DNA from: Candidatus Rickettsia kotlanii
GTDB lineage: Bacteria > Pseudomonadota > Alphaproteobacteria > Rickettsiales > Rickettsiaceae
Assembly (NCBI GenBank): GCA_030295365.1
Contig: AP027062.1
Span: 392,001-456,000, forward strand
Reading direction: 5' to 3'
Length of the DNA stretch: 64,000 nucleotides
Numbering within the stretch: position 1 is the stretch's first letter; each line of letters begins with the position of its first letter. The notes below the pieces were generated by a model. It saw only the letters and a program-made list of their open reading frames with translations, was not told the DNA's origin and searched no databases. Positions 18,601 through 29,458 of the stretch are shown here, one piece after another. The position numbers and the translations under genes were made by a program.

Positions 18601-20288
18601 CGGTATTTTTATGTTCATCTTCAGTTGGTAGCATAAACAGCTTCTCTAATGGTGATGATTTGAGTAGTCGTGATGTAGATACTCTAGCTATAGAAATTGA
18701 TACCTATATAAGAGTATTAAGCAATAAAATACAAAAAATAGAAGAATTGCCTGACTCAAGTTCTAGAAGTGAGGAACTTAATCATATTAAAGAAGCAATA
18801 GCTTATATAAGTAATCGTATACAGGATGTAGAGGAATTAGATGAAAAAATGCTTTTAGCAATAAATGCAAGATTACAAGAACATGATGAAAAAATTTCTT
18901 CATTACTTCTAGAGAAGTATACAGGCGAAGAAGCTACAGATATTCTTGCTCAGTCATTGTTACAAGAAATGTTAGTGTCGGATGGTAAATCAGAATCTAC
19001 CTTACCTGCAGGAGATGAAGAACAAGAAGACACAGAAGTAAGTAGACAATTATCTTCATTACCTGCACTTGCATCAAGTAATGAGTGTGCATTAGCATTA
19101 AGTGACGATAGAGAAAAGGAACGTTTAGCATTAGGCAATGGTAGCGAAGATGAAGAAAGTTATGATTCAGGGGTTGAAGAGGAAGAAGAAACAATAGGGC
19201 AAGTATCTGATTCCGATGGGGGTAATCTTAAAATAACGGAAGTTGATACAGCTATCCCTCTTGAACAGGAAGCAAAAAAAGAAATGCAAATGCAAATTTT
19301 AGAAAACCCACCTACTTTAAATCAAGCGAAAGTTGTTAATACTATTGTAAATAATATGATTCGTAACAGATTAGATGCATCTATGAATATGTCTAATAAT
19401 ACGGTAGCAGTGGGAGCCGGTGATGAAGAAGAGTCTCATGTAAAAAGAGGTTTGTGGATGCGTGGTATGTACGGCACTAATAATCATGGACGCGTTGAGA
19501 ATATGACCGGCTATAGAGGTACTAACAAAGGTGCCACTATCGGGTTCGATGTTGAAATCGACAATAATATAGTAGGTATAGCTTATAGTAATATTCATTC
19601 AGTATTTAAATTTAAAAATAGTAAAAATAATGATAAAGAACTTATTAATAGTCATGTGGTTTCTATTTACGGACAAAAGGAATTACCGAAGAATTTTGCA
19701 CTACAAGCTTTAGTATCTGCTTCTAAAAACTTTATTAAAGATAAAACAACTTATTCATATGGTGATACTAAAATTAGAAGTAATATAAAACATCGTAATC
19801 ATAGTTATAATGCGGAAGCATTACTGAATTATAATTATCTTTTGCGGAGCAAGCTCGTTATTACCCCAAATATCGGTTTAAGATACGGGAAGTCACGAGA
19901 CGGGGTATATAATGAAATCGGTGTTAACGTACAAGAAATAGCTCTTACAATGAAAGAGAATAATATATTGTCTGGAATTGTCGGTACTAAAGTCACAGTA
20001 CCTTTAAAAGATGCTCTAAAATTTAATGATTTAGGTCTAACATTCCAAGGAGCGGTAGAACATAATTTTAAAGAGAAAACCCAAAGAATAAATAGAGTTG
20101 TTAAAATATTTGATAATACATTCAAACATGATTATCTAATACCGAAGCAACCGAAAACATCCTATAATTTAGGAACGGGTATTATAGGCAGTATCAAAAA
20201 TACTACTGTTTCGTTGGATTATAATTATTATCTAAATAAACATTATAGAAGTCATCAAGGTAGTGTTAAGCTTAAGGTAAACCTATAA
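15633..20288 (+). CDS. sca1: Sca1-type autotransporter adhesin
   Basis: A surface cell antigen of the Rickettsia autotransporter family, 1551 residues. A signal region with hydrophobic core [15 protein letters not shown] (about residues 15-31) leads into a proline/threonine-rich stretch (about 165-240) and long lysine/glutamate-rich coiled-coil-like segments (about 290-500 and 800-1150). The C-terminal outer-membrane beta barrel starts near residue 1268 with [17 protein letters not shown] and ends with alternating strands and VKLKVNL. The N-terminus matches my memory of Sca1 more than other Sca proteins, and Sca1 has been linked to host-cell attachment. It is shorter than the roughly 1900-residue Sca1 of some spotted fever species. 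It has no frame damage. Confidence 0.88.
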   Translation: MNKLTEQHLLKRSRFLKYSLFASISVGAIIAIPFEGIAMSKEAFCIDLSNKLLNNSSQLNGNKDTTNTPQQIGTVIVPEPEINTYTPSEIREIKISNKPKASNLLKDVPVEDHYKVVARSKSNVGKARKVRPITKRKTFVGTEKTEQSQNTYTPESTEQVPQKSEIIITASSPTVSPTSNSFVTAPNTSNTTLTSPEHYTTAPGSTPSSILATPYQPTPDSKPNDSLGANTPPNINTHSKVARRLSFSSSDPQQQAAQSSSQVKPEVSTKPTFVPLPIKKSSTEIAVGMVSNISRINEMIGIKLAEVTQAIKDTTGKKNKKPLEKLYTQLTSAQKTTEALKSRAEAIETKIKISENKNKIKKLEKELTNKNNEADRLFQKIEKIDIPANKVSIKSQETVPVIMASTKVSAFQAQQARINEARQGIFNKNKSSGDKVRKSRAGIEREKKKQEAQKQLSEIKKQEKAIKTAADKAKEVAASAKKETSRTALRAMQDEMNELNKIEESLELLTPVVTGSTYKQPQKAKPTIPLSHGVQRILGEQPEDEEGYLVPIKLQQQMLPSQEIEDSKSMDSGLESLSSGTLGKETDTDVGFNPNGGNSHPLPTANMNSLLKNLAVTPPINVGSLYNSPQAQQFREDHKNIIINAINSISSSGVPKESIDPTITKSLPYLDNDQYQEVVLRVNKVRDINTRGYLLNKLKQLGVSEVRELTDVDASIYNTAPPEVLKEAEALLDRSQSRLNLVDSTIKKGTQPLSTIHESVSYENLASEAIYKTEQPKPSISYENTSKRKLPIPLFRSAELDKKLEYLDLEDKLLKVEEARIIKETQAIAKLNQYQDPENLEFKQLAIEARDLSSKESQLKEKRQVIEAAFSLNEDSSTDVSISRSYLIDDISSVLSDAESNLSRSPSVSDLEDLNNSNVMKLGELKSKHEKIANDCKAKELELDTLSHDDPKFKKLKLEVFEISKEKIWLEGEIKHLDTESKPKVTESKPVFLCSSSVGSINSFSNGDDLSSRDVDTLAIEIDTYIRVLSNKIQKIEELPDSSSRSEELNHIKEAIAYISNRIQDVEELDEKMLLAINARLQEHDEKISSLLLEKYTGEEATDILAQSLLQEMLVSDGKSESTLPAGDEEQEDTEVSRQLSSLPALASSNECALALSDDREKERLALGNGSEDEESYDSGVEEEEETIGQVSDSDGGNLKITEVDTAIPLEQEAKKEMQMQILENPPTLNQAKVVNTIVNNMIRNRLDASMNMSNNTVAVGAGDEEESHVKRGLWMRGMYGTNNHGRVENMTGYRGTNKGATIGFDVEIDNNIVGIAYSNIHSVFKFKNSKNNDKELINSHVVSIYGQKELPKNFALQALVSASKNFIKDKTTYSYGDTKIRSNIKHRNHSYNAEALLNYNYLLRSKLVITPNIGLRYGKSRDGVYNEIGVNVQEIALTMKENNILSGIVGTKVTVPLKDALKFNDLGLTFQGAVEHNFKEKTQRINRVVKIFDNTFKHDYLIPKQPKTSYNLGTGIIGSIKNTTVSLDYNYYLNKHYRSHQGSVKLKVNL

Positions 20289-20397
20289 TTTTTATACTTG
20301 CAATATTTGCAAAGGTGTTGTATAAGGCTTCTAACTTACTGTCATACCGTGGTCATAGCCATGACTAATATATCTATATTGCCTACTTTAAAATTAA

Positions 20398-20472
20398 GGC
20401 CCCTTCGTCTAGCGGTTAGGACACCACCCTTTCACGGTGGGAACACGGGTTCAAGTCCCGTAGGGGTCACCA
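20398..20472 (+). tRNA. tRNA-Glu (UUC)
   Basis: The acceptor stem GGCCCCT pairs with AGGGGTC, followed by A and an encoded CCA. The anticodon arm CCACCCTTTCACGGTGG carries TTC, and the T arm is CGGGTTCAAGTCCCG. It has 75 nucleotides and lies 109 bases after sca1. Confidence 0.97.
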
Positions 20473-20639
20473 TTCTATGTTTTCCTATAATATAAGATCT
20501 TAAATAATCTAATTTTAAATTCAGAATAAAAATAATAGTTGAAGATGCGAAGTTTAGTTCAATTAATATTATACAATGCAACTAATAAAATTTTATGAAC
20601 TATATTTATGAAAGCAGATGTATTTTCTTCAAAAAATCT

Positions 20640-23255
20640 AGTTAACTATTCTTAAACTATAAGTGACTATCAAACAATTATAGTGTATCTAGAAAACATG
20701 CCCCTTCATTTGTTCATTTAGATTTTAGCAATCTACATTTAACGCTTCCGCAGCTAGAGGAAATAGCTGCTAAAATCCAAAATAATAATTTTATCGGTAA
20801 TGTAAGCTAGGGCAAGATGCCTAATGCTTCTAGTGAGTTTGTATAAAAGATTGAAAGTAAAATTATCTTAAATAATCAAAACTATAAGCACCACCCTACC
20901 AACTTTGTCTATGGTTTATTTAGTTTACATGCTTATATGGATTCTACGGAAAATGATATTGTAGAGTTTGCTGTAGAAAAAGAAAATAATGAAAAGGTCA
21001 AAACCTGAAATGAACAATTAGAAGACTGGAAAATATTTAACAAGCCTGAAATAGGTAGATATTACGCAGTAGCATATGTAAATGAAAAAGTAAAACAAAT
21101 GGTGCTTACCTATCCGAGGTACTACATTTGAAAAATTAGATTTGTTTAAAACTAATTCACCGTTTAAAGCTTATTTTAAAAGTATTTTAGGTGGACAGAT
21201 AGTGTGGCACAGCAAGTGGCCGACGCTACAAAGGAGATTACCAAATATGCTAAAGAGAATAATTATAATTTATCTTTCACAGGTTATTCTTTAGGTGTAT
21301 GGTTCGCAGAGCTTAGTTTATATTTTGCTCATAGAGATTTTCATTATCCAAAAGCAAAGGCAATCACATTCGATAGCCTGGGTTTAGCTACAGAAAATCT
21401 TCAGCCGCAGATATATAGCCATGAAACTACCTTTGACGTAAAAAATTTAAATATAACAACTTAATTTATCAGCTCTGAATTTTGTTAATGTCTGTAATCC
21501 GCATATTAATAAAGCATATAGATTATTTCCTAAAATTACTCCAAAGTTTATAGGCAAGATAATAAATATATTAAATAAAACACCGCTAATTAAAAACTAT
21601 GTTCCCTTGTTAGAAGGCGTATTATCATTATCCGGTTATTTATTTGATCCAATGCTAGATGCTTTTGATCCAAAAAGCGTTAAACCTATAAAGTATGAGG
21701 AAGTACTAGATTGGCCTCGCATAGAATATAATCCTAAAGATAATACGCTAATAAATAAGTCACTTGATATTTTTACCTTTAGCAAGCAATCTAATATATA
21801 AAAATGCTACTGCAACGACATTTGGAAGCTTCTTAGAGGTAATCGATCAGCTTATAAGTGGTAATATTGCAACCGGACAATTTTTAGAGGTTTATAAGCA
21901 TTTAGAAAATAATGCCGCACAAGGTTGCCCATTAAAAGAGATCATAACCCCTGATGGAACATTTGAACTTTCTTACAAAGGTCCTTATCGTATAAAAGAA
22001 GTAAATTTGTCTGTAGATATAGCAAATATAAATAATAAGGGCAGTAGCAATTGGTATCTAGCACAGTTGAGCAAATTGAGTATAGATAAAAAAGAAATAC
22101 CAAATTTAATAAAACAACAGTTAAAAGTAATAAAAGAACTATATGAAATAAAACCCCAATATGGCATATTATATATTTACAAACTTACCTAAAGTTAAAG
22201 TAGATGACTTAAGAGAGCAAATTTTAAGGTTAATTGAAGTAAGTAGGGAAGCAAAGGAAGTATTAGAAGATGTAATGCTTATTTATACTCTTAGTGAATA
22301 CAATTAAAGTTACAGAAAATATAATTAGCAATTTACTTCCTTTATCAACTTATAATCTGATTGTCCATAATGAAATTATACAACAAATAGAAGAAACTTT
22401 AAACGAAAAACGATTTGTAACAGTTAGTGTTCTCGCTGGAGCCGGTAAAACCGCTCTAGCTATAAAATATGGAGATAGACAAACACAAGCGAAAAAGAAA
22501 ATAGTATGTTTTATTAACGCAGATTCTGCAGACAAAGTCCTTGAAGCATATAGACAACTTGCTAAAGAATTTTTACTATTTACGTAATAAAAACATAATA
22601 AGATTAGTCCATGAGAGGATTGCTAATTTAAATTCAGCTATATTATTTATTTTTGATAATGTTGAAGATCATAAAGATATAGAGCCTTATCTTAACAGTA
22701 TAATTAATATATTTAATGATAAGGCACAAACGATAATTACTACTAAAAATAATAATTTAAGTGATGATATAGAAAATATTATATTAGAGTTTTTTAGTAA
22801 AAAAGAAGCGACATTATATTTAAAAAAATCTCTAAAAAATAGATTAAACAAGAAAGATATTGATAAATTGGTAGAAGACTTTGGTAGTAACGATGCTGCA
22901 TCCTTATAGGCTATCTAAAGCAGTAGCATATTTAAAAGCAAATAAATTACTTAAAGTAAATGATTACATTAATTATTTTAAAAATAGCAAAGATGATCAT
23001 ATAGAAATCATTTTATTACTACAATTATTAGAAAAGTCACCTTTAGCTTGGCAGATGTTACAATATTCTGCAGATTTAGACCATGATTTTATCAGTATAG
23101 AGATTTTCAAAGAATTATTTTTAATAGATGAAGAAAAGCTACAAGAACCTATAAAAACGTTAGAAGCATTATCGATAATGAATCTAACATACCAAAATAG
23201 ATAAGCTGGCTTACAATTACATAGATTAATGCAATTTATAACAAAGCAATTTTAA
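20640..23255 (+). pseudogene. lipase-STAND (NB-ARC) multidomain protein, decayed
   Basis: Collinear pieces of one large protein lie in shifting frames. First comes an LRR-like segment (LDFSNLHLTLPQLEEIAAKI). An alpha/beta hydrolase part follows with GTTFEKLDLF and the nucleophile elbow GYSLG at 21282-21296, then a linker. Next is a nucleotide-binding domain opening VHNEIIQQIEETL with P-loop AGAGKTALA at about 22435-22460 and Walker-B-like LFIFDNVED near 22650. A winged-helix-like part (KSPLAWQMLQYSADLD) precedes a final LQLHRLMQFITKQF. Many stops and shifts are present (for example at 20808, 21006, 21462, 22190, 22585 and 22907). STAND ATPases coupled to lipases or other effectors work in signalling or defence; this copy is dead. 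I treat it as one gene because the order is continuous. Confidence 0.7.
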
Positions 23256-23283
23256 ATAAATTGCTAGCTAGTGGTTAGTGTAG

Positions 23284-23778
23284 CTATGTAGCTTTACCCT
23301 CATCCTGAGGAAAGTCAGATTTATCCATTAAATTTTTAGCAATGTTGCTTTCTGAAAGTTTAACTGATTGAAAATATTCGGATACAAGTTTTATCACTTC
23401 ATCACAAAATTCATCTTGTAGCTCTTTACTTACGGTTAATTTTTGGTTTTGCATTAACTGTATAGCATCAGATTTTTTATGCTCTAAAAATTCTTCAATC
23501 TCTTTAGTTTTTTTTTGAATGATTTTTGTTGTAACTTCATTACTTTCTTCTATCATTTGAGAGCATAAAGTTTCTAATTTCTTTATTTGTGCGTTGGTGT
23601 GTTTAAAGAGCAAAGTAGCATCTTCTTTTAACTTTTCAGCTTTTAGAACTTTTTCTTGGACTTCTAAAATCTTAGCATCTAAAGAATTTAAAATGACTTT
23701 TTTTACTGGTCTATAAACTAAATATACAAAAATTACAAAACTAATGGCAAGCCAGAAGCTCTCATCTAGGAAATTCAT
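23284..23778 (-). CDS. atpF: ATP synthase F0 subunit b
   Basis: This is the peripheral stalk subunit joining the membrane sector to F1. An N-terminal membrane helix ([19 protein letters not shown]) is followed by a long charged helix to residue 164. It overlaps the upstream b' gene by one base (stop/start overlap) and is the last gene of the F0 operon. The F1 genes are not in the window, as expected for alphaproteobacteria with separated F0 and F1 operons. Confidence 0.92.
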   Translation of the reverse strand: MNFLDESFWLAISFVIFVYLVYRPVKKVILNSLDAKILEVQEKVLKAEKLKEDATLLFKHTNAQIKKLETLCSQMIEESNEVTTKIIQKKTKEIEEFLEHKKSDAIQLMQNQKLTVSKELQDEFCDEVIKLVSEYFQSVKLSESNIAKNLMDKSDFPQDEGKAT

Positions 23779-24251
23779 TATTTTACTTTTATATTTTGTA
23801 GTAAATTCATATCTGCTTTAGTACCAGCTATTTTTTCAATAATATTAACTGCAAGCTTTATGATTGCTGCATTTTTATTAGTTCTAAATTGCTTAGCAGC
23901 TAAATTTATATCTTCAATGTTTTGATTTATAGCGTTTTTTAAATCTTGCTCTAGATTCTTTTTTTTAATTAAAAATTCTGATTCTAAAGAGTCCATTTTT
24001 TCTTTTTTTAGCCTATCTATTTCAGCCTTTGTTTTGTCTATTTCTTCGTTATAATATTTATTTAGCTTTTCTACTTCTATGGTCAATGTATTAGCTTGCG
24101 TAATATTATCTTGAATATTTGTCTGTCTATTATTAAAAATTTCTTCAGCTTTTGGAGTTATAAATTTATAAACAAAGATATACAACAAGCCGAAAGTAAC
24201 GATAAGCCAAAAAATTTGTGAATAATAGGTAGCAATATCAAATTGAGGCAT
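23778..24251 (-). CDS. atpG: ATP synthase F0 subunit b'
   Basis: This is the second, divergent peripheral-stalk subunit, pairing with b as in other alphaproteobacteria. The N-terminus has a single membrane helix ([19 protein letters not shown]) and the rest is a long charged helix, 157 residues. It lies 18 bases after atpE in the operon order I-a-c-b'-b. The symbol follows the b' naming; some annotations use atpF2 or atpX. Confidence 0.9.
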   Translation of the reverse strand: MPQFDIATYYSQIFWLIVTFGLLYIFVYKFITPKAEEIFNNRQTNIQDNITQANTLTIEVEKLNKYYNEEIDKTKAEIDRLKKEKMDSLESEFLIKKKNLEQDLKNAINQNIEDINLAAKQFRTNKNAAIIKLAVNIIEKIAGTKADMNLLQNIKVK

Positions 24252-24269
24252 CTTATTTAAAAATGAATT

Positions 24270-24494
24270 TTAAGAAAAAATAAGTAACATAGCAATTACA
24301 AAGGAAAAAAGTCCCATTGCTTCAGCAAGACCTGCACCGATCAGAGCCATTCTTTGTAAGTTTTCTGTAGCCGAAGGGTTTCGTGCTATTGAACTAAGTA
24401 GAGAGCTAAATATATTACTAACGCCTAAAGCTGCACCGTATATGCCGATAGCCATAAGTCCTGTACCAATAAATTTTAAAGAAACCATGTCCAT
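24270..24494 (-). CDS. atpE: ATP synthase F0 subunit c
   Basis: This is the proton-carrying ring subunit, a hairpin of two membrane helices ([20 protein letters not shown] and [13 protein letters not shown]) joined by the polar loop ARNPSA; the ion-carrying glutamate is in [10 protein letters not shown]. The ATG at 24494 (MDMVSLKF, 74 residues) is chosen because GTGAGG lies at good ribosome-binding distance; an ATG at 24506 would be inside that site. An RPE-1 separates it from atpB. Confidence 0.95.
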   Translation of the reverse strand: MDMVSLKFIGTGLMAIGIYGAALGVSNIFSSLLSSIARNPSATENLQRMALIGAGLAEAMGLFSFVIAMLLIFS

Positions 24495-24546
24495 AAAAAA
24501 CCTCACTTTTAATTAATCAAAAAATTTTATCTAATTATCTGTATAA

Positions 24547-24692
24547 TAGGCTTTTTGCACAACGAAGCTAATAAAGAGGAATTTGCAGGAAACACAAAGC
24601 ACAGAACTGCAGCGTACAAAAAAGTACTTGAGGATTCGAGCATCGGATTGACGTACAAATTACCTTTAGAAGCAAGTTGTGCAAAAAGCCTA
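24547..24692. repeat. RPE-1 at the atpB stop codon
   Basis: A perfect 17-base terminal inverted repeat, taggctttttgcacaac at 24547-24563 and its complement at 24676-24692, encloses an RPE-1 body in the opposite sense to atpB. The last three bases (24690-24692) are the stop codon of atpB. It lies in the transcript of the F0 operon, between atpB and atpE. Confidence 0.85.
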
Positions 24693-25418
24693 GTGTAAAT
24701 TGATAGCATCATTAAGATAAATACAAGATAAAATAGTAAAAATATAAGCTTGAAGTATTGCAACAAAAATTTCAAACCCAATGAGTATCACCATAAGAGG
24801 TATTGGCAGAAATTTCAAGTAAATCATTAATGAAACGGTAAAACCGGCTATTACTTTTAATAAAACATGTCCCGCCATCATATTAGCGGCAAGTCGCAAT
24901 GATAAACTAACCGGTCTTGCTAAATATGTAAATAATTCAATTACTATCATCAACGGTGCTAACCATAAAGGAGTACCGTGTGGTAAAAAAAGGGTTAAAA
25001 AATGTAAGCCGTGTTTTACAAAACCGACTATAGTTACCATTAAAAATACTAGAATTGCCAAGGTAAAAGTAACGATAATATGACTAGTAGTAGTAAAGCT
25101 ATAAGGTGTCATACCAAGTAAATTACAGAATAAAATGAAAATAAATAAACTAAAAACTAACGGAATCAATTTACGTCCTTTTACTCCTATATTCTGATTT
25201 AACATATCAGCTACAAGATTATAAACTATTTCAGCACTCACTTGTAATCTAGAAGGTACTAATTTCCGGTTATAAAAAGCTAAGTAAAAATAAGTTAGAG
25301 CTAAGATGCTAGCAAGTAACATATAGATACTCGAATTAGTAAAGCTGACGTCAAAACCGAACATTTTGATGTCTATTAATTTTTTGATATCAAATTGTGC
25401 TAAAGGGCTATGAGTCAT
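24690..25418 (-). CDS. atpB: ATP synthase F0 subunit a
   Basis: This is the membrane subunit that forms the two proton half-channels beside the c ring. The 242 residues include several membrane helices, the conserved [17 protein letters not shown] segment with the essential arginine near residue 175, and the C-terminal [18 protein letters not shown]. Its TAG stop lies in the terminal arm of an RPE-1, so the element entered exactly at the gene end without changing the last conserved residues. It is preceded by atpI with a gap of 4 bases. Confidence 0.95.
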   Translation of the reverse strand: MTHSPLAQFDIKKLIDIKMFGFDVSFTNSSIYMLLASILALTYFYLAFYNRKLVPSRLQVSAEIVYNLVADMLNQNIGVKGRKLIPLVFSLFIFILFCNLLGMTPYSFTTTSHIIVTFTLAILVFLMVTIVGFVKHGLHFLTLFLPHGTPLWLAPLMIVIELFTYLARPVSLSLRLAANMMAGHVLLKVIAGFTVSLMIYLKFLPIPLMVILIGFEIFVAILQAYIFTILSCIYLNDAINLH

Positions 25419-25422
25419 TTCC

Positions 25423-25719
25423 TTACTTTTTATTATTTACTTTTTGCCTTATAATATTAAAGCCGGCAATCATTCCTATTATTGTAAATATAATAAGAAA
25501 TAAAGGTTTAGAATTAAAAAATTTATCCGTAAATATTCCAATTACGATACCTACCATTGTACCTGAAACTAAATCTACAGCGATAGTGAACGGACTAATT
25601 TCTTGTCGAATTTTAGGATTAGAAAACTTAGGAGTTTTTAAGTCTTTAATTCTTGCTTTGATATCTTTTAGTTTTTCCGTATTCATTAGTTTATCTCCGT
25701 CATTGTAAGAAGACGCCAT
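25423..25719 (-). CDS. atpI: ATP synthase protein I (AtpI/AtpQ-type)
   Basis: A small membrane protein, 98 residues, first in the F0 operon. A charged N-terminus ([13 protein letters not shown]) is followed by two membrane helices with [16 protein letters not shown] and [18 protein letters not shown], the pattern of AtpI proteins thought to help assemble the c ring or carry Mg2+. A family A repeat lies just upstream, within the 5' leader. The ATG at 25692 (MNTEKLKD) is an equally likely start. Confidence 0.85.
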   Translation of the reverse strand: MASSYNDGDKLMNTEKLKDIKARIKDLKTPKFSNPKIRQEISPFTIAVDLVSGTMVGIVIGIFTDKFFNSKPLFLIIFTIIGMIAGFNIIRQKVNNKK

Positions 25720-25788
25720 AGGCGTCGACGAAGCAATCTCAGGATATTTAATGAGATTGCCGCACAGTCTACGACTGCTCGCAATGAC
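25698..25788. repeat. family A palindromic repeat upstream of atpI
   Basis: It begins cgtcattgtaagaagacg and ends gctcgcaatgaca, with the inner pair gcaatctcagg/gagattgc. It lies between the DsbA-like gene and atpI and covers the first codons of the longer atpI frame, which favours the later start. Confidence 0.75.
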
Positions 25789-25796
25789 AATCTAAA

Positions 25797-26633
25797 TTAC
25801 AAGCTCATTTCATTTTTTGCTTTTTCTTTCTGCTCCTCTAAAGCTTTATCAACTGCTGTGGAAATAGTATCTATGCTATAACTTCCTGTTTGTACTCCGT
25901 TAACGAAGAAAGAAGGAGTACCTATAAATTGGGGTGCTTTTGCTACAAAATTGGTATTAGCAATTAGTATTGCAGTAATTTTATCATTATTTAAACATTG
26001 TTTATATTCTTCCGGAGAAATACCGCCAAGTTGTCCTATATCAGTTAATAATTCTCTGTATTTATTGTTATATGCCCACTTATCTTGTTGTCTTAACATG
26101 ATATTATGAAGTTGTGTAAAGCTATTTGTATCCCCCTTGCAGCGGGCTAAAATTGCAGCATCTAAATCTTGTTTAGTAGCAATAAATTCACGAACCACAT
26201 ATGCAATTTTGTTAGTATCAATATATTTTTTCTTAAGTTCCGGAAAAATTGTTTGATGATAATAAGCACAATGCGGACAGGTAGGAGAAAAATACTCGAC
26301 TACTATAACATTTGATTTTTTGTTACCGAGAACTATATCATTATCATCAACTTTAAAAGTGACTTTAACAGGTTTTATTGTAGGATTTTTTTGTTCTTGT
26401 GAAGCCGGCATTGATACTTCATCAGTCTGATTATTATCATTGGCAGGAACTATTGATTCAGCCGTATTTTTAGAATTTACGGCTTCCTGATTTGTTTCTT
26501 TAGAAGTTTCGTTATTTTGTAGAGTTCCGTGCTCTATTATTTGTTTTTCCTCATGGTTCTTATCCTGTGCTTTTTCTTCTGAACAGCTACTCAAAAATAA
26601 TAAAAATATTAGTACAATAAAAATACTTCGCAT
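25797..26633 (-). CDS. DsbA-family thiol:disulfide lipoprotein
   Basis: It catalyses disulfide bond formation in the periplasm. The N-terminus is a lipoprotein signal (hydrophobic VLIFLLFLSSC, lipobox LSSC) followed by a long low-complexity linker rich in E, N and Q (about residues 20-90). The thioredoxin-like domain carries the CPHC active site in FSPTCPHCAYYH and the GTPSFFVNG segment with the cis-proline region, as in the BdbD/DsbA group. It has 278 residues, intact. Lgt, which would lipidate it, is also in this window. Confidence 0.88.
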   Translation of the reverse strand: MRSIFIVLIFLLFLSSCSEEKAQDKNHEEKQIIEHGTLQNNETSKETNQEAVNSKNTAESIVPANDNNQTDEVSMPASQEQKNPTIKPVKVTFKVDDNDIVLGNKKSNVIVVEYFSPTCPHCAYYHQTIFPELKKKYIDTNKIAYVVREFIATKQDLDAAILARCKGDTNSFTQLHNIMLRQQDKWAYNNKYRELLTDIGQLGGISPEEYKQCLNNDKITAILIANTNFVAKAPQFIGTPSFFVNGVQTGSYSIDTISTAVDKALEEQKEKAKNEMSL

Positions 26634-26803
26634 GTTTATTCCTTATAACTTATTATATTAATATTATCTACAATAAGATCGTATCAATTTTATTTCAATA
26701 AAAATCTCTACTTTATAATAAAAGCAAAATGTGCTATGCTGTAGAAAATAATAGTCTAAACATTAAGTTCTTAAGGCATTAAAACACTACGGAGGAATTA
26801 ATA

Positions 26804-27325
26804 ATGGCAAATACAACACAATCCGAACAAAAATCCGAGTTTAAAATAGGGCAGAGAATTGTCTATCCTGCACATGGGGTTGGTGAAATAACAAATATAG
26901 AATATCATACTATTGCAGGTACTGAAATTAAAGTATATGTAATTTCCTTTTCGCAGGATAAAATGACATTAAAAGTGCCTGTTAGTAGAGCTGCGGTTGT
27001 TGGTCTTAGAGCGGTTGTAAGCAGAAAAGATTTAGATGTCATATATTCAACTCTTCAAGGTAAACCAAAACCAGGAAATAGAATGTGGAGTAGAAGAGCC
27101 CAAGAATATGAAGGTAAAATTAACTCAGGTAATATTGTATCCATAGCCGAAGTATTACGGGACTTACATAAAAATGTTGATAACGATCGTTCTTACAGTG
27201 AAAGAACACTCTACGAATCAGCTTTAAATAGACTTGCAGGCGAGCTTGCTATCCTTGAAAACATCCACCCAACCGAAGCAATTAATAAGTTAGTTGAAGT
27301 ATTGCGTGAAAAATTAGTAGCATAG
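26804..27325 (+). CDS. CarD-family transcription regulator
   Basis: An RNA polymerase-binding regulator that stabilises open complexes, including at rRNA promoters. The N-terminal CarD/TRCF Tudor-like domain shows FKIGQRIVYPAHGVGEIT and MTLKVPVSRAAVVGLR; the C-terminal half is helical with RMWSRRAQEYEGKI. It has 173 residues. A GGAGG ribosome-binding site lies 8 bases before the ATG. It is a single-gene unit, divergent from the DsbA-like gene. Confidence 0.92.
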   Translation: MANTTQSEQKSEFKIGQRIVYPAHGVGEITNIEYHTIAGTEIKVYVISFSQDKMTLKVPVSRAAVVGLRAVVSRKDLDVIYSTLQGKPKPGNRMWSRRAQEYEGKINSGNIVSIAEVLRDLHKNVDNDRSYSERTLYESALNRLAGELAILENIHPTEAINKLVEVLREKLVA

Positions 27326-27326
27326 T

Positions 27327-27453
27327 TATATTCGTTTAACTTGAAAAACTGGCTGTGTCGTTTTTGTAAGTCCTCGGGTGCTCACGTATTAAGTGTATAC
27401 TCCGGTCCTCGGCTTACAGGCTCCTTGCTCTTTTCCAAGTTGAACTTCGTATA
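27327..27453. repeat. palindromic repeat, family D, after carD
   Basis: The arms ttcgtttaacttgaaaaac and tttccaagttgaacttcg are inverted copies, with the inner gtaagtcctcgggtgctcacg and cctcggcttacagg. It starts 2 bases after the carD stop. A short family A piece (tgactacccgcaataacgg, 27503-27521) follows. Confidence 0.75.
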
Positions 27454-27569
27454 GCTACTCTTCATTTACTCGGATTACATTTTTATGGATTGGCTGTAGT
27501 CTATGACTACCCGCAATAACGGAAAAGCTGATCTATATAACAAAGCAGACTTGACCACGAACATTTTAA

Positions 27570-29174
27570 TTACTCTACTAACAGATAATTTATCCGGAAT
27601 TTCTCAAGGGATGTATTAACTACATAGTCAACAAATTCTTTTAATAATTTTGGATCTGTTACTTCCTGTCCTTTATCGTCACGAGCAGTTAAAAGTTTTG
27701 AATTAATTTTTTCAAGAATGCCTTTCTTAATATCATCAATATTGTGCGTACCGTCTAACATTTCTAAAATATATTTTTCATGTATTGGTATACCTACCAT
27801 ATCGTTAAGTCTATTAGTGACGCTAAACACGCTAGTTACATTATTAAAATGTGCTTGTTTTGCTTGATGTCTTGCAAATTCGCTAGTTTTAGGTTTTTCG
27901 GTGATAGTTGCTATAGCATGAGGTTTGGTCTCAAATATTTTGAGATAACCTTGAAAAATGAATATGATAAAATGCTGTTCTAATGCTGCTAAGAAATCTT
28001 GTAATTGATATTTACCAAGCTTTTTAAAAGCTTCTTTTGCTACTTGTTCTAAGCTTATCGGATTGCTAATATTTTCGGCATATACATATAAAATAGCTTT
28101 CATGATTGGCGAAGTGGTTGAAATAAAAGGCTCAGGTAAATTTTCGTAATAGAAGCTAACATTTTCCTGTTCGTTAGTTAAATCAACAGCTTTTTCTAGA
28201 ATTACCGGTTTAATATTAAGGCTAGTAAAAAACTCTTTTAAATTATTAAATTCAATTTTTCTGTTTATAGGTATGTTTTGATGACATAATAATGTTGAGC
28301 GGAACTTTCTATTAGTGATAAAATCCATATATTGCTCAGTACGAACAATATCATTAATGGCTTGTAGCTTTTCTGCTGCCTGAGTAGGTAAATTACCGAT
28401 AAACATTGCAGTAAGCGACGTATCACCTAAGTAATTTAGATGATTTTTTTGAGCTTTTTCTATGAATTGGTGAAAGTATGTACCTGTATTAATTTCGCCT
28501 AAATATTCATGTAATACATATGAGTCCGTATATGTAGATAATAATTTTGTTTCATCTCGTAAGAAATTAGAATAAGGCGTTGTGGAGTTTTCTAATGAGT
28601 CATTGATGAACTTTAAAAGTAATTTAGCTTGCTGTAATTTATCATGGCTAGTATTAAATAGCTCTGAATGGAACATAATCATTTCACGTATTGTTCCCTG
28701 CATATTCCAGCCCGGGAGCGTATTATAGCTTACAAAAGCTATGCCGTTCGGATTTAGCAGTTTATTACAGACTTCGAGTATTTTATTTTGTACTTCTTCA
28801 GGTACCCATGAATATACGCCGTGACAAACTATATAATCAAACTTACCGTATGACTCATCAATGTCCAATATAGATAATGCCTTTAGTTCGGTATTTTTTA
28901 TTTTCAAATCACTGATAATTTTTTTACCTAATTCTATTTGTGTTTTAGATAAGTCAACACCTAGAGATTGTGATTTAGGATATGTTTCAGCAAAGTTAAG
29001 CAGATTAACGCCGATTCCACAACCGAGTTCAAGTATTTTAGCAGTTTCAAGAGGGGGAGGGTTTAGTCCGAATAGTTTGCCGATAGTTCTTAAATAAGGT
29101 GGGGAGGTATAACTGAAAGTAAATGGAGAATAAGGTACTTCATCATAGGATATTTTATTAGCTTGTTTTGTCAT
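27570..29174 (-). CDS. protein lysine methyltransferase (PKMT2-like)
   Basis: A class I SAM-dependent methyltransferase of 534 residues: SAM-binding motif ILELGCGIGVNLLNF near residue 48, then FDYIVCHGVYSWVP and FVSYNTLPGWNM in the catalytic domain. A middle helical domain and a C-terminal region (VAKEAFKKLGKYQLQDFLAAL) follow, as in the rickettsial PKMT pair. Published work on R. prowazekii showed that PKMT1 and PKMT2 methylate lysines of the surface protein OmpB, PKMT2 mainly to the trimethyl form. Its place after carD fits the PKMT2 locus as I remember it, so PKMT2 is the better match, but that choice is inference. Confidence 0.85.
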   Translation of the reverse strand: MTKQANKISYDEVPYSPFTFSYTSPPYLRTIGKLFGLNPPPLETAKILELGCGIGVNLLNFAETYPKSQSLGVDLSKTQIELGKKIISDLKIKNTELKALSILDIDESYGKFDYIVCHGVYSWVPEEVQNKILEVCNKLLNPNGIAFVSYNTLPGWNMQGTIREMIMFHSELFNTSHDKLQQAKLLLKFINDSLENSTTPYSNFLRDETKLLSTYTDSYVLHEYLGEINTGTYFHQFIEKAQKNHLNYLGDTSLTAMFIGNLPTQAAEKLQAINDIVRTEQYMDFITNRKFRSTLLCHQNIPINRKIEFNNLKEFFTSLNIKPVILEKAVDLTNEQENVSFYYENLPEPFISTTSPIMKAILYVYAENISNPISLEQVAKEAFKKLGKYQLQDFLAALEQHFIIFIFQGYLKIFETKPHAIATITEKPKTSEFARHQAKQAHFNNVTSVFSVTNRLNDMVGIPIHEKYILEMLDGTHNIDDIKKGILEKINSKLLTARDDKGQEVTDPKLLKEFVDYVVNTSLEKFRINYLLVE

Positions 29175-29458
29175 AGTATTTACATAAATTAAAAATTAAT
29201 TTTAAGCAGTTTCAAAAGATTAAGCAATATATTTATATACAAAAAATTTTTAACTAATGCTCATATAATATGTAAGTGAAGTGTAATTTTATGAAAAATA
29301 ATAATAGTTATTTTGGTTTTTTAAGAGGTGCAATAAAAATCAAGAAGGATGTTATAAATTTTTCTTGTGAATCTGATTGGGATAGTGCTTTATTGTATGG
29401 ATCAGAAAATACTCTTGATGTCATTTCTGCGAAAGCAGGAATGACATTATTACACAAA

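Noticed and set aside
20298-20495. 65-codon open frame after sca1
   Set aside because: It runs through the tRNA-Glu gene and has no protein features.
22294-22587. Stand-alone NB-ARC ATPase gene
   Set aside because: The frame covers only the P-loop part; Walker B and later parts are in other frames, so it is a fragment of the larger pseudogene.
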